From positions 1 to 64,000 of the forward strand of contig JAJZRJ010000012.1 of assembly GCA_021802775.1 (NCBI GenBank): a stretch of 64,000 nt of DNA. The letters run 5' to 3'. The position numbers and the translations under genes are program-made. Origin of the DNA: Deltaproteobacteria bacterium (GTDB lineage Bacteria > Desulfobacterota > Desulfobulbia > Desulfobulbales > Desulfurivibrionaceae). The notes under the pieces are model-generated. The model was not told where the DNA came from. It ran no database searches and worked only from the letters and a program-made list of their open reading frames with translations. Positions 24,701 through 32,962 of the stretch are shown here, piece after piece; the stretch's first letter is position 1; each line of letters starts with the position of its first letter.

Positions 24701-25405
24701 CTTTCCGATCCGGCCATGGGCATGAGCCACTTCACCCTCGCCACCGTTTGCCCGACTCCGCCCAAATTCGAGGAGGTGCTCCCCTGCGTCGGCATCACGC
24801 AGAACGTGGTGCAGGGCGAATTCGACCTGAACGCCGATCTTTATGGCGACCTTTCCTTCTGGCACAACGGCCGCGCCACGATCACCTCAAAAAAAGGCCG
24901 CATCCTGCGAATGCGACTCCTGTCGAAGATATTCAGCATCGTCAACCTGACCGACCTCCTCCTCTCGGACAGCGATCTTCCCAACTTCGACAATAAGGGG
25001 TTCGCTTACTCGGACCTCATTCTGGAGACCCATATCAAGGAGAACGAACTGATCATCGACAAGGCCGTGGTGCGCGGTGAAGGGCTGAACCTCTTTGCCC
25101 GCGGCAAGCTGAACCTTGGCACCCGGCAGGCCGACATCACCCTCCTCGTTGCCCCCTTCAAGACCATCGACGCCATTGTCGGCAACATTCCCCTGGTGGG
25201 ACGGGTCTTCGGCGGCAAGGAATCGGCGATCATCACCATCCCGGTGGGGATCAAGGGCGACATCAGCGACCCCGAGGTCACCGTGCTGGCGCCGGATGCG
25301 GTGGGCGAAGGGCTGCTCAACCTGGTCAAAAACACCCTCCTCCTCCCCTTCAACATCCTGAGCCCGATCCTGCCGGGAGGAGCGGCCCCGGACGCCGGCC
25401 GATAG
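21716..25405 (+). CDS. large AsmA-like protein
   Basis: A 1229-residue AsmA-superfamily protein, probably spanning the periplasm from an N-terminal inner-membrane anchor (IIALAILLSALAGYLLAP, residues 6-23). The AsmA start is seen in LIKIEQLQARVATQLAEKLG and RPVQVASVRWHWFPLPHLSL. The middle consists of repeated beta-strand-rich segments. The C-terminus has the AsmA_2-type block GLNLFARGKLNLGTRQADIT, LVAPFKTIDAIVGNIPLVGR and IPVGIKGDISDPEVTV. Large relatives (TamB, YhdP, YdbH) are bridge-like proteins that move phospholipids to the outer membrane, and this is a plausible role here. It is divergent from lpxB's operon. Confidence 0.85.
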   Translation: MKTWLKIIALAILLSALAGYLLAPRLIKIEQLQARVATQLAEKLGRPVQVASVRWHWFPLPHLSLYRASLHYEAADFILPEARLYPKWLSLLGSGMEVGKIVLKKPEITLRIRGDFSETLPEFTLPKLKIAIDDGILHVQSLAPIFGVVAKTFDLTDITASAKLAPEDIAFKLEAASTFSKAFKMKGRYSFKDKHYSLETAAEELKLHKVILSTAHGTLIPVDSTANFKAKITGTGTTTVSADLQGELPCFLYKSKDRKVLLDCGLVDLHLDKAGNDLTVAIKELDMDQPGLHLSGTVKRSGAAEGAEPIWQLDLIGSDLDLTEIRRTALAFFGSDPIIQDFFDIVRGGVAKAATYTFKGRAVDFEYLKHQVITAEGKDVVVHIPETKITLEGVDGQMRIDAGTLYVAGASGRLGKSKGKNCALQFNLLNHIKNPPFILDVDIDAEANDLVRNLYDLVPYEGFRQELLQLRDLEGVGAGHLHIGDTLQDFKVLVNVTAMDVKGRYARLASPFHVQKGSLRFEPHRLSWTGVLGSLGNHRIHSLTGSVDWEHEPLVRIGNVNAALNGDTLLPDLNHYKAVADYLAPLLTTLSGDVQVARGTFEGPALDREKWRYSAIATLKNVAWKSPLLDGAPVSGHSGEITLSDKEIKLTRNEARFQRGALAVEGALRHQLLADWRGGLEFSGNLAEEFGPWLRGQGWLPLVAQPRLPAKIKGVRLDWDDKNFAAAGTLIAGGISLNKPPQLAFSVKTSDHNPLALTLEVEDQQRRGRLHLDLLDQIPETFRLAWQGELLAAALKRLLADSTLLTGAIKGNCTIAVPAEPAPPSVVGQLTATGCRLPLDDTATQFLDIKKLNLSGSRGKATVRRLVLALNEQEQLTLTGEVAAVPNGLQLALNLTSPHLTRTTADNFLDQLKKLRDITAKPGKVDEKPAGRTITGTVHFSLDNFVSGPKDDEPAEGAPLVWSPIKGVLTLKPRGKMTAEIETAKLCCLDAKGTWLSDPAMGMSHFTLATVCPTPPKFEEVLPCVGITQNVVQGEFDLNADLYGDLSFWHNGRATITSKKGRILRMRLLSKIFSIVNLTDLLLSDSDLPNFDNKGFAYSDLILETHIKENELIIDKAVVRGEGLNLFARGKLNLGTRQADITLLVAPFKTIDAIVGNIPLVGRVFGGKESAIITIPVGIKGDISDPEVTVLAPDAVGEGLLNLVKNTLLLPFNILSPILPGGAAPDAGR

Positions 25406-25508
25406 CCCTGAGCCTAACCCCGGCCGGATAAAAATCCGTAAGCGGGAAATCTCCCACTCCGGTTCCGGTTGTGGTACATTTGAAAAATATACTCGGCACG
25501 AAGGGGGC

Positions 25509-26432
25509 ATGGCGATGCAGCTCGGCATGGTGGGACTCGGCAGGATGGGGATGAACATGGCGCGGCGTCTCTTGCGGGACGGCCATCAACTGACCGCCTA
25601 TAACCGGACCCCGGCTAAGACCGAGGCGGTCATGCAGGAGGGCGCCAGCGGCGCCTTTTCCCTCGCCGAACTCACCGGCAAACTCACACCGCCGCGGATC
25701 ATCTGGCTGATGCTGCCGGCCGGCCAGCCGGTGGACGATCACATTGCCGAACTCACCAGCCTGCTCACCCCGGGCGACATCCTCATCGACGGCGGCAACA
25801 GCCACTACAAGGACGACCGCCGCCGTTTCGCAGCACTTGCCGGCCAAGGCATCCATTATGTGGATGCCGGGGTGAGCGGCGGCATCTGGGGGCTGAGCCT
25901 CGGCTACTGCCTGATGCTTGGCGCCGAACCGGAAATCTTTCACTACCTCGAACCGCTGCTTATCAGCCTCGCCCCGCCGAACGGTTATCTCCACTGCGGC
26001 CCGGCCGGGGCCGGCCACTTTGTGAAAATGGTGCATAACGGCATCGAGTACGGCATGATGCAGGCCTACGGCGAAGGCTTCGCCCTGCTCGACGCCTCAC
26101 CGTATGGCAAGGGCCTCGATTACTCCCAGGTTTCCCGCCTGTGGAACCAGGGCAGCGTTATCCGCTCCTGGCTGCTGGAACTGCTGGAAACCGCCTTTGC
26201 CGCCGACCCCAACCTGGAAACACTCCGGGGCTATGTCGAGGATTCCGGCGAGGGGCGCTGGAGCGTGCAGGAGGCGGTGGAGTTCGGGGTGGCCGCACCG
26301 GTGATCGCCCTGTCGCTCTTTGCCCGCTTCGACTCCCGCACCCCGGACAGCTTCGCCAACCGGGTGCTGGCCGCCCTACGCCGCGAATTCGGCGGCCATG
26401 CCACGCAATCGGCATCCTCTTCCGAAGCGTGA
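25509..26432 (+). CDS. gnd: 6-phosphogluconate dehydrogenase, short form
   Basis: Oxidises and decarboxylates 6-phosphogluconate to ribulose-5-phosphate. The 307-residue protein is the short (about 300 residue) GndA/YqeC-type form. It has LGMVGLGRMGMNMARRLL, YNRTPAK after the second strand (a pattern compatible with NADP), ILIDGGNSHYKDDRRR, VDAGVSGGIWGLSLGYCLM and the catalytic GAGHFVKMVHNGIEYGMMQAYGEG. ATG 25509 follows GAAGGGGGC; ATG 25515 is an alternative. It is the first gene of a gnd-zwf-pgl set, 10 bases before zwf. Confidence 0.93.
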   Translation: MAMQLGMVGLGRMGMNMARRLLRDGHQLTAYNRTPAKTEAVMQEGASGAFSLAELTGKLTPPRIIWLMLPAGQPVDDHIAELTSLLTPGDILIDGGNSHYKDDRRRFAALAGQGIHYVDAGVSGGIWGLSLGYCLMLGAEPEIFHYLEPLLISLAPPNGYLHCGPAGAGHFVKMVHNGIEYGMMQAYGEGFALLDASPYGKGLDYSQVSRLWNQGSVIRSWLLELLETAFAADPNLETLRGYVEDSGEGRWSVQEAVEFGVAAPVIALSLFARFDSRTPDSFANRVLAALRREFGGHATQSASSSEA

Positions 26433-26442
26433 GGCTGCGGCC

Positions 26443-28026
26443 ATGGCGCCCGACACCAACCGGCCCCTGCAGGCGGAGGCAGTGGCCATCACCGGCCGCG
26501 CCCCGGAAGTCGGCGCCGGCTGTGCCCTGACCGCCACCGACCGCTTTGCCCCCTGCACCATCGTCATCTTCGGCGCCACCGGCGACCTGGCCCACCGCAA
26601 GCTCATTCCGGCACTCTACAACCTCTTCTGCAACCATGGCCTGCCGGAACCGATCACCATCGTCGGCTGCGGCCGCACCGCCCTCGATCACGCCGCCTTT
26701 CGCGCCACTCTCCACGAATCCTTGGCCAGGGAGGGCACCACCGATTTCGATTGCTGGCCCGAGTTCGCCGCCTCTCTCCACTATCAGACCATGGCCTACG
26801 ACGCGGCCGTTGATTACGAAAAGCTGGGGCACTTTCTCGCTGACCTTGACCGCAGCCGTCCGACCGGCGGCAACCGCATCTTCTATCTGGCCGTGCCCCC
26901 TGCCCTCTATTCGCCCATCGCGGCGCACCTCGGTCAGGCCGGCCTGGCAAAGGAAGGCCCGTCTGCCGACAACGGCTGGGCGCGCATCGTGGTCGAGAAA
27001 CCCTTCGGCCGGGACCTTGATTCCGCCACCACGCTCGACCGCGTGCTGCACGCCAATTTTCAGGAACACCAGATCTTCCGCATCGACCATTATCTCGCCA
27101 AGGAGACGGTGCAGAACATCCTGATGCTGCGTTTTGCCAATGCCATCTTCGAGCCGCTCTGGAACCGCGGCTATATCGATTATGTGGGGATCGTGGCCGC
27201 GGAAAAGCTCGGGATCGAACACCGGGCCGGCTACTATGAAGAGGCCGGCATCATCCGCGACATGTTCCAGAACCATATGATGCAGTTGCTGGCGCTCACC
27301 GCGCTGGAGCCGCCTTCCCACTTCGAGGCGGCCCGGGTTCAGGACGAAAAGGGCAAGGTCTTCCGCTCGCTCAAACCCTTTGAGGTGGAACACTGGCCGG
27401 AGAATCTCATCCTCGGCCAATATGGGCCAGGAATCATCGATGGCCGCCCGGTGCCGGGCTATCGCGACGAACCAGGGGTGCGGCCCGGCTCGGCCACCCC
27501 GACCTTTGCGGTCATGCGCCTCTTTATCGACAACTGGCGCTGGCGCGGGGTGCCCTTTTATCTCGCCTCGGGCAAGCGGCTGGCCCGCAAGGAGAGCCGC
27601 ATCGTGATCCAGTTCAAGAACGTGCCTCACTCCATGTTCCGCAACGTGCTGGTCGAGGCCATCGCTGCCAACCGGCTGGTGCTCGGCATCCATCCGCAGG
27701 AGGAGATCAGCCTCACCTTCCAGACCAAGAACCCCGGCGACCGGGAATGCCTGCGGCCGGTCACCATGCGATTCAATTACTACCAGGGCTACCAGGGGCC
27801 AGCGCTGGCTGCCTACGAAAAGGTGCTGCTCGACTGCATCGGCGGCGACCACCTGCTCTTCTGGCGCCAGGACGGGGTCGAGCTGACCTGGTCGTTCCTC
27901 TCGCCGATCCTCGAGGTCTGCGAGGTATGCAGCATGACCGATCAGCGGCTGCATACCTACCCGGCTGGCGGCTACGGGCCGGCCGCGGCCCACCCCTGGA
28001 TGCGTCTGCTGATGGACGAGAAATGA
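26443..28026 (+). CDS. zwf: glucose-6-phosphate 1-dehydrogenase
   Basis: Entry enzyme of the oxidative pentose phosphate pathway. The 527-residue protein has IVIFGATGDLAHRKLIPALYNL, the lysine of VVEKPFGRDLDSA, FRIDHYLAKETVQN (the signature is usually DHYLGKE; Gly is Ala here), QNHMMQLLAL and FYLASGKRLARKE. About 40 N-terminal residues precede the Rossmann fold and look unconserved. I start at ATG 26443 instead of 26320, which lies within gnd. The stop overlaps the pgl start by four bases. Confidence 0.95.
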   Translation: MAPDTNRPLQAEAVAITGRAPEVGAGCALTATDRFAPCTIVIFGATGDLAHRKLIPALYNLFCNHGLPEPITIVGCGRTALDHAAFRATLHESLAREGTTDFDCWPEFAASLHYQTMAYDAAVDYEKLGHFLADLDRSRPTGGNRIFYLAVPPALYSPIAAHLGQAGLAKEGPSADNGWARIVVEKPFGRDLDSATTLDRVLHANFQEHQIFRIDHYLAKETVQNILMLRFANAIFEPLWNRGYIDYVGIVAAEKLGIEHRAGYYEEAGIIRDMFQNHMMQLLALTALEPPSHFEAARVQDEKGKVFRSLKPFEVEHWPENLILGQYGPGIIDGRPVPGYRDEPGVRPGSATPTFAVMRLFIDNWRWRGVPFYLASGKRLARKESRIVIQFKNVPHSMFRNVLVEAIAANRLVLGIHPQEEISLTFQTKNPGDRECLRPVTMRFNYYQGYQGPALAAYEKVLLDCIGGDHLLFWRQDGVELTWSFLSPILEVCEVCSMTDQRLHTYPAGGYGPAAAHPWMRLLMDEK

Positions 28027-28754
28027 TTCCGGAGGTCCGCCGTTTCGACAGCCTCGCCGAGGCAAGCCGCAGTCTGGCCGCGTATCTCACGGCCACCATC
28101 TGCGCCGACGCAGCGGCCAACGGCGTCTGCTCCCTGGCCCTGACCGGCGGCGCCACCCCGCAAACCCTCTACCGCGAACTGACGGCACCAGACCTGGCGG
28201 GCACGATGCCCTGGCCGCTCCTCCATCTCTTCTGGGGCGACGAACGGCTGGTACCGCACGAGCACCCGGCCAGCAACTACGCCCTGGCCAAGGCCACCCT
28301 GCTCGACCAGGTGCCACTGCCAGCTACGAACATCCATGCGATTGCCACGGATACCGCCTCAGCGGAAACCGCGGCAGTACGCTACGAAGAGGAACTGCGC
28401 GGGTTTTTCGGGGCACCACCCGAGGGGGCTGCCGGTTTTCCCCGCTTTGACTGCATCCTGCTCGGCATGGGCGAAGACGGCCACATCGCTTCGCTCTTTC
28501 CCGGCTCACCGTTACTCGCCGAACAACGCCGCTGGGTGGTGGCCTGCGGCCCAAGCGGCTCTCCGCCGCTGCCCCGCGTCACCCTGACGCTGCCGGTATT
28601 GAATAGCGCAAAGCGTGTCGTGCTGCTGATCAGCGGCCCACAAAAGGGCTGCATCCTGAACGAGATCCTGGCAGCGCCCGAGGCGGCTGCGCAAAGATAT
28701 CCGGCAGCACGGATTCGCAACCCGGCAACCATATTGTGGTTCGTCGCTCCATAA
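28023..28754 (+). CDS. pgl: 6-phosphogluconolactonase
   Basis: Hydrolyses 6-phosphogluconolactone, linking the zwf and gnd reactions. The 243-residue DevB-type protein has LALTGGATPQTLYRELTAP, LHLFWGDERLVPHEHPASNY, the DCILLGMGEDGHIASLFPGSP motif with catalytic His, and RVTLTLPVLNSAKRVVLLISG. Translation is coupled to zwf by an ATGA overlap. The long upstream extension of the frame lies inside zwf and is not real. The three enzymes of the oxidative branch are thus one operon. Confidence 0.95.
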   Translation: MIPEVRRFDSLAEASRSLAAYLTATICADAAANGVCSLALTGGATPQTLYRELTAPDLAGTMPWPLLHLFWGDERLVPHEHPASNYALAKATLLDQVPLPATNIHAIATDTASAETAAVRYEEELRGFFGAPPEGAAGFPRFDCILLGMGEDGHIASLFPGSPLLAEQRRWVVACGPSGSPPLPRVTLTLPVLNSAKRVVLLISGPQKGCILNEILAAPEAAAQRYPAARIRNPATILWFVAP

Positions 28755-28787
28755 AAGGATGGCAGACCCCTTCCCCAGCGAAACGAC

Positions 28788-29231
28788 CTAGGCGCTCTGC
28801 GCAGTGCCCAGCAGCCTGTGCCACCAGGAACGCTGACACGCCTGCTGCGTGAACATCTCTTTGAGCTGTCTGGTCTGTTCGTCGTCGGGAAGGAGAAACT
28901 CCATGCCGATCTGGAAGGGCCGGGCGGTTCCGGAGAGGATGTGATCGAACCATACCGGCCGAGCCGGTATGCAGACCGGCGGAACAGAGAGGTCAGCCAC
29001 CCGGATTTCCAGGTAGATGGTCTGCCGTTGATTATCGGTGAAGGTGTAAAAGAGGTGATAGTTGCCGATGCGGATGTGCGGCACACTCAGGCGCAAGCCA
29101 TGGGCAGAGATATCTTCCAGATGGCCGACAAGCGGGTCGGTCAGACTCACCCCGCTGCTGTTGTCACGTAGCAGCAATGTCACCGGCAGACTGCTTTTGA
29201 ACCGCGGAGAACGACGATTCTCTTTGACCAT
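28788..29231 (-). CDS. PilZ-domain c-di-GMP-binding protein
   Basis: A 147-residue single-domain PilZ protein. Both binding motifs are intact: RRSPRF near the N-terminus (RxxxR) and DISAHGLRLSV (D/NxSxxG). It is therefore likely to bind cyclic di-GMP. The target is unknown; the gene lies downstream of a TPR membrane protein gene and may be co-transcribed with it (33-base gap). The C-terminal 30 residues are outside the domain. Confidence 0.85.
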   Translation of the reverse strand: MVKENRRSPRFKSSLPVTLLLRDNSSGVSLTDPLVGHLEDISAHGLRLSVPHIRIGNYHLFYTFTDNQRQTIYLEIRVADLSVPPVCIPARPVWFDHILSGTARPFQIGMEFLLPDDEQTRQLKEMFTQQACQRSWWHRLLGTAQSA

Positions 29232-29263
29232 CCCAGCCCACGCCCCCCTTAATCAGAGACACC

Positions 29264-29878
29264 TCATTTTTTCACCTGGCCCTTCACCTCGGCCAGAATC
29301 TCCTTGACCGGCTGACCGCTCGGACCGGCGGCCAGCGGATTGAGGGCCACCAGTTCCTCCCAGCTTTTGATCGCGCCTTCCTTATCCTTCAGGTCGTTGA
29401 GCAACACCACACCTTTGTTGAAGCGGGCGGTCTCATGTTTCGGGTCCACGGCGATGGCCTTGTCGAACGATTCAATCGCCTTTTGCGGTTCATTGTTATT
29501 GCGGTACATGACCCCGAGGTCGGTGAGCACATCGGCATTGTCGGGGTTGATGGCCAGGGAACGGCTGTAGGCGTTGATCGCCTTTTGCGGCTGATTCGAA
29601 TCGAAATAAAGGTGGCCGAGCTGGGTCCACGCCTCACCGTTGTTGGGATTGGCCGCCACCTCGCGTTCCAGGTTGAGCATGGTGTTCATCTGTTCCGGGG
29701 TCAACTGGCTCTGCCCCCCGCCCTGCGACGCTGTTCCCCCTTGGGGTGCCGATGCCGGCGACTTGTAGACGCTGAAGACGATCCCACCCAAGAAGCCGAC
29801 GAGCAGGCAGATGCAGGCCACGAGATAGAGGGTTTCCTTCTTGACCGTCTTGGCTGGCTGCTTGGCGTCGCTCGTCAT
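29264..29878 (-). CDS. membrane-anchored tetratricopeptide-repeat protein
   Basis: A 204-residue protein with an N-terminal membrane segment (LYLVACICLLVGFLGGIVFSV), a Gly/Gln/Ser-rich linker and about three to four TPR units (NNGEAWTQLGHLYFDSNQPQKA, NADVLTDLGVMYRNNNEPQKA, HETARFNKGVVLLNDLKDKEG). The TPR part would face the periplasm and act as an assembly scaffold, possibly in cytochrome or envelope biogenesis as with CcmH/NrfG-like proteins; this is inference. I start at ATG 29878, with GGAGGAA upstream; ATG 29896 is an alternative. Confidence 0.85.
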   Translation of the reverse strand: MTSDAKQPAKTVKKETLYLVACICLLVGFLGGIVFSVYKSPASAPQGGTASQGGGQSQLTPEQMNTMLNLEREVAANPNNGEAWTQLGHLYFDSNQPQKAINAYSRSLAINPDNADVLTDLGVMYRNNNEPQKAIESFDKAIAVDPKHETARFNKGVVLLNDLKDKEGAIKSWEELVALNPLAAGPSGQPVKEILAEVKGQVKK

Positions 29879-30049
29879 GGTGCGTTCCTCCGGCATATAG
29901 ATAGTAGATATTTATATACTATAATAGGTGTATGGCTTTTACCATATTGGTTTTCCCCGCGTCTGACAATGGTTGTTTTTATGAATGGCCTTTCTTGAAT
30001 GGTCGACGCCGCAACCCCGATGGCAAGAAAAGGTTGGCGCACTTCTCCC

Positions 30050-30078
30050 TTGACAATGCCCACGGCATCCTTCATAGT
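30050..30078 (+). promoter_or_regulatory. candidate sigma-70 promoter of the lipoprotein-nadC unit
   Basis: TTGACA (30050-30055), a 17-base spacer and CATAGT (30073-30078) stand 70 bases before the lipoprotein ATG. The spacer and -35 are ideal, the -10 matches at four of six positions. Confidence 0.55.
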
Positions 30079-30148
30079 TTCTATGAAATATATTTTCTCA
30101 TTCAGTCCGGCACGCTCATTCCAATCAAATCCATAAAGAGGCCTTGCG

Positions 30149-30595
30149 ATGTTCAAGAATATTGCTCTACTGCTGGTCGTGGCCATACTTTTTTCCTCCT
30201 GCGCCACCACGGAGACCAACAAGGCACAAACCGGGGTGGTAGGCGGCGCCGCGGCCGGCGCACTGCTCGGCCAGATCATCGGCAAGGACACCGAAGCCAC
30301 CCTGCTGGGTGCCGCCATCGGCGGTGTGCTTGGCTATATCGTCGGCAACGAGATGGACAAGTACGATCGCCGGCAACTGAATGCGGCTTACGAGGGAACC
30401 CCCTCCTATAAAACCTCCACCTGGGTAAACCCCGATTCCGGCAAAAGCTATTCCGTCACCCCGCAGCCTGCCTACCGGGTTGACGATCGCGTCTGCCGCA
30501 AGGCCGAAATTTATGCGGTGATCGACGGCAAGAAGCAGAAAACACTGGCCACCGCCTGCCGCAACGAGCAGGGCCAGTGGGTGCTCCAGCAGTAA
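30149..30595 (+). CDS. glycine-zipper outer-membrane lipoprotein
   Basis: A 148-residue lipoprotein. The signal peptide MFKNIALLLVVAILFSSC ends in a lipobox-like FSSC with Cys 18 as the acylation site. It is followed by a glycine-zipper segment, roughly residues 29-68 (GVVGGAAAGALLGQIIGKD, LLGAAIGGVLGYIVGNEMD), of the 17-kDa antigen/SlyB type. The C-terminal part has paired Cys (VCRKAE, TACRNEQG) and resembles the surface-antigen C-domain. It probably sits in the outer membrane and helps envelope integrity. It is 10 bases upstream of nadC. Confidence 0.85.
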   Translation: MFKNIALLLVVAILFSSCATTETNKAQTGVVGGAAAGALLGQIIGKDTEATLLGAAIGGVLGYIVGNEMDKYDRRQLNAAYEGTPSYKTSTWVNPDSGKSYSVTPQPAYRVDDRVCRKAEIYAVIDGKKQKTLATACRNEQGQWVLQQ

Positions 30596-30605
30596 AGCCG
30601 GCCGG

Positions 30606-31442
30606 ATGGATGTTCAGGCCCTTCAGCGGGCCATCAAGCACTTCCTGGCCGAGGATATCGCCGGCGGCGACATCACCAGCGAGGCTATTTTCCTGGCGAC
30701 CCAGCCCGGCAAGGCGATTTTTATCGCCCAGCAGGAATTCGTCGTTGCCGGCATCGAGACCGTGGCGCCGCTCGTGTTCCAGACCCGCAACCCGGCGCTG
30801 CGATGTCGCCCGGTCAAAGACGGCAAAAAGGCCAAACCGGGCGACATCCTGCTCTCCGTCAACGGCCCAATCCTCGATCTGCTCGCTGCCGAACGGGTGG
30901 CGCTCAATCTCTGCCAGCGCCTGAGCGGCATCGCCACCCTCACCGCCCGCTTCGTCGAGGCGGTCAAGGGGCTGCCCGTGCGCATCCTCGATACCCGCAA
31001 GACCACGCCCGGCCTTCGCATCCTGGAAAAATACGCGGTCACCGTGGGCGGTGGCCACAACCATCGCTTTACCCTGCACGATCAAATCCTTATCAAGGAT
31101 AACCACATCGCCGCCGCCGGCTCCATTGGCGAGGCGGTACGAAAAGTCCGCGCTTACGCCCCCAAAGGCCGCAAGGTTGAGGTGGAGTGCGAAACCCTGG
31201 CCCAGGTGCGCGAGGCCTTGGCCGCCAAGGCCGACATCATCATGCTCGACAACATGACCCCGGCCGCCATGCGCAAGGCCGTGGCCCTGGTGGGCAAGCA
31301 GGCAACCACCGAGGCATCGGGCGGCGTGACCCTGAAAAACATCCGCCGCATCGCGGAAACCGGGGTGGATTGCATCTCCATAGGCGCGCTCACTCACTCG
31401 GCGCCGGCCATGGACATCAGCATGGAACTCCTCACCCGCTAA
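30606..31442 (+). CDS. nadC: nicotinate-nucleotide pyrophosphorylase (quinolinate phosphoribosyltransferase)
   Basis: Converts quinolinate and PRPP to nicotinate mononucleotide in NAD synthesis. The 278-residue protein has EDIAGGDITSEAIF, ERVALNLCQRLSGIATLT, ILDTRKTTPGLRILEKYAVTVGGGHNHR, LIKDNHI, VEVECETLAQ, IIMLDNMTPAAMRKAV and EASGGVTLKNIRRIAETGVDCISIGALTHS. These match NadC along its full length, including the substrate arginines and lysines. Start at ATG 30606. Confidence 0.96.
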   Translation: MDVQALQRAIKHFLAEDIAGGDITSEAIFLATQPGKAIFIAQQEFVVAGIETVAPLVFQTRNPALRCRPVKDGKKAKPGDILLSVNGPILDLLAAERVALNLCQRLSGIATLTARFVEAVKGLPVRILDTRKTTPGLRILEKYAVTVGGGHNHRFTLHDQILIKDNHIAAAGSIGEAVRKVRAYAPKGRKVEVECETLAQVREALAAKADIIMLDNMTPAAMRKAVALVGKQATTEASGGVTLKNIRRIAETGVDCISIGALTHSAPAMDISMELLTR

Positions 31443-31591
31443 GCCCATCCCTCGCGGTTTCCGCCGATCCGTCCGCCGCCGAGGAGCCAGAGCGCCAGGG
31501 CTGGGGACTGGAATACGCCCCATCGTCATTGACTCCCCGGTGGTGAATCAGGTATCAGGAAAGGCAATAATCACAAACCTCGGGGGAATCC

Positions 31592-32914
31592 ATGACCGCA
31601 CTCGAAACACTGATCGCCACCCTTTCCGGCTGGGTGTGGGGGCCGCCCATGCTGATATTGCTGGTGGGCACCGGCCTCTATCTCACCATCATCCTCAAGG
31701 GCATGCAGTTCCGCGCCCTGCCCCACGCCTTGAAACTCATCTGGCATAAGGAGCACGCCGGTGACGGCGACATCAGCCACTTTGCCGCCCTGATGACGGC
31801 GCTTGCCGCCACGGTTGGCATCGGCAACATCGTCGGCGTGGCCACCGCCATCACCCTCGGCGGGCCGGGCGCGGTCTTCTGGATGTGGATGACCGGCCTG
31901 GTGGGCATGGCCACCAAGTACGCCGAGGCGGTGCTGGCCGTGAAATACCGGGAAAAGGGCGAACACGGCATGCGCGGCGGCCCCATGTACTATCTGACCA
32001 AGGGCGTGAACCTTCCCGTTCTGGGCTGGCTCTTTGCCCTCTTCACCGCCTTTGCCACCTTCGGCATCGGCAACATGGCCCAGGCCAACGCCGTGGCCAC
32101 CATCTTCCAATCCACCTTCCGGATCGAACCCTGGCTCACCGGCACGGTGCTGATGCTGCTCACCGGGCTGGTGATCTTGGGCGGCATCAAGTCCATTGCT
32201 CGCTTCACCTCGTTTCTCGTGCCCTTCATGATTGTAGGCTACATCGCCACCGCCCTCACGGTGCTGGCCCTGAACGCGGCCGAGGTTCCCCATGCCATTG
32301 CCCTCATCTTCGGCCATGCCTTCAGCCCGGCCGCGGCCAGCGGCGGCTTTGCCGGGGCGGCCGTGGCGGCAGCCATGCGCTTCGGTATTGCCCGCGGCGT
32401 CTTCTCCAACGAATCGGGCCTCGGTTCCTCGCCCATTGCCGCGGCTGCGGCCCGCACCCACGACCCGGTCAAGCAGGCCCTGGTCAGCATGACCCAGACC
32501 TTTATCGATACCCTGGTGGTCTGCTCCATGACCGCGCTCATTATCCTGACCAGCACCGCGTGGCTGCAAGGCATCGCGCCGGGCGAACTGACCAGTGCCA
32601 GTTGCGGCGAAGCCCTGGGTCACACCGGCGTGGTGCTGGTGGCGATTGCCACCGCGCTCTTTGCCTACTCGACGCTCATCGGCTGGAACTATTACGGCGA
32701 AAAGGCCATCGAATACCTGCTCGGACCGCGGGCCATCCGGCCTTACCGGGTGGTCTTCGTCTGCATGGTGATCGTGGGCTCGATGACGAAGCTCGAATTT
32801 GTCTGGAACTTCTCGGACCTGATGAACGGCATGATGGCCATTCCCAACTTGATCGGCCTGTTACTGCTGGCCCATGTGGTCAAGGCGGAGACGAAGCGTT
32901 ACTTCAACCGGTAG
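31592..32914 (+). CDS. AGCS-family sodium:alanine/glycine symporter
   Basis: Sodium-coupled amino acid importer in the inner membrane. The 440-residue protein has 10-11 hydrophobic segments and AGCS signatures: PPMLILLVGTGLYLTIILKG, HFAALMTALAATVGIGNIVGVATA, PGAVFWMWMTGLVGMATKYAEA, GGPMYYL, RGVFSNESGLGSSPIAAAAA and STLIGWNYYGEKA. Ala, Gly or both may be the substrate. There are 149 bases before it without a visible gene. It converges with the MFS gene across a hairpin. Confidence 0.93.
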   Translation: MTALETLIATLSGWVWGPPMLILLVGTGLYLTIILKGMQFRALPHALKLIWHKEHAGDGDISHFAALMTALAATVGIGNIVGVATAITLGGPGAVFWMWMTGLVGMATKYAEAVLAVKYREKGEHGMRGGPMYYLTKGVNLPVLGWLFALFTAFATFGIGNMAQANAVATIFQSTFRIEPWLTGTVLMLLTGLVILGGIKSIARFTSFLVPFMIVGYIATALTVLALNAAEVPHAIALIFGHAFSPAAASGGFAGAAVAAAMRFGIARGVFSNESGLGSSPIAAAAARTHDPVKQALVSMTQTFIDTLVVCSMTALIILTSTAWLQGIAPGELTSASCGEALGHTGVVLVAIATALFAYSTLIGWNYYGEKAIEYLLGPRAIRPYRVVFVCMVIVGSMTKLEFVWNFSDLMNGMMAIPNLIGLLLLAHVVKAETKRYFNR

Positions 32915-32917
32915 GCG

Positions 32918-32937
32918 GGAACCGGGGAATCGGTTCC
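32918..32937. terminator. hairpin between converging genes (possible bidirectional terminator)
   Basis: GGAACCG-GGGAAT-CGGTTCC is a perfect 7-base stem in the 48-base gap between the symporter and MFS genes. It is symmetric and could end both transcripts, but it lacks a T-run on either side. Confidence 0.4.
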
Positions 32938-32962
32938 GGTTAGGGGGCCGCCTTGACCTGGG

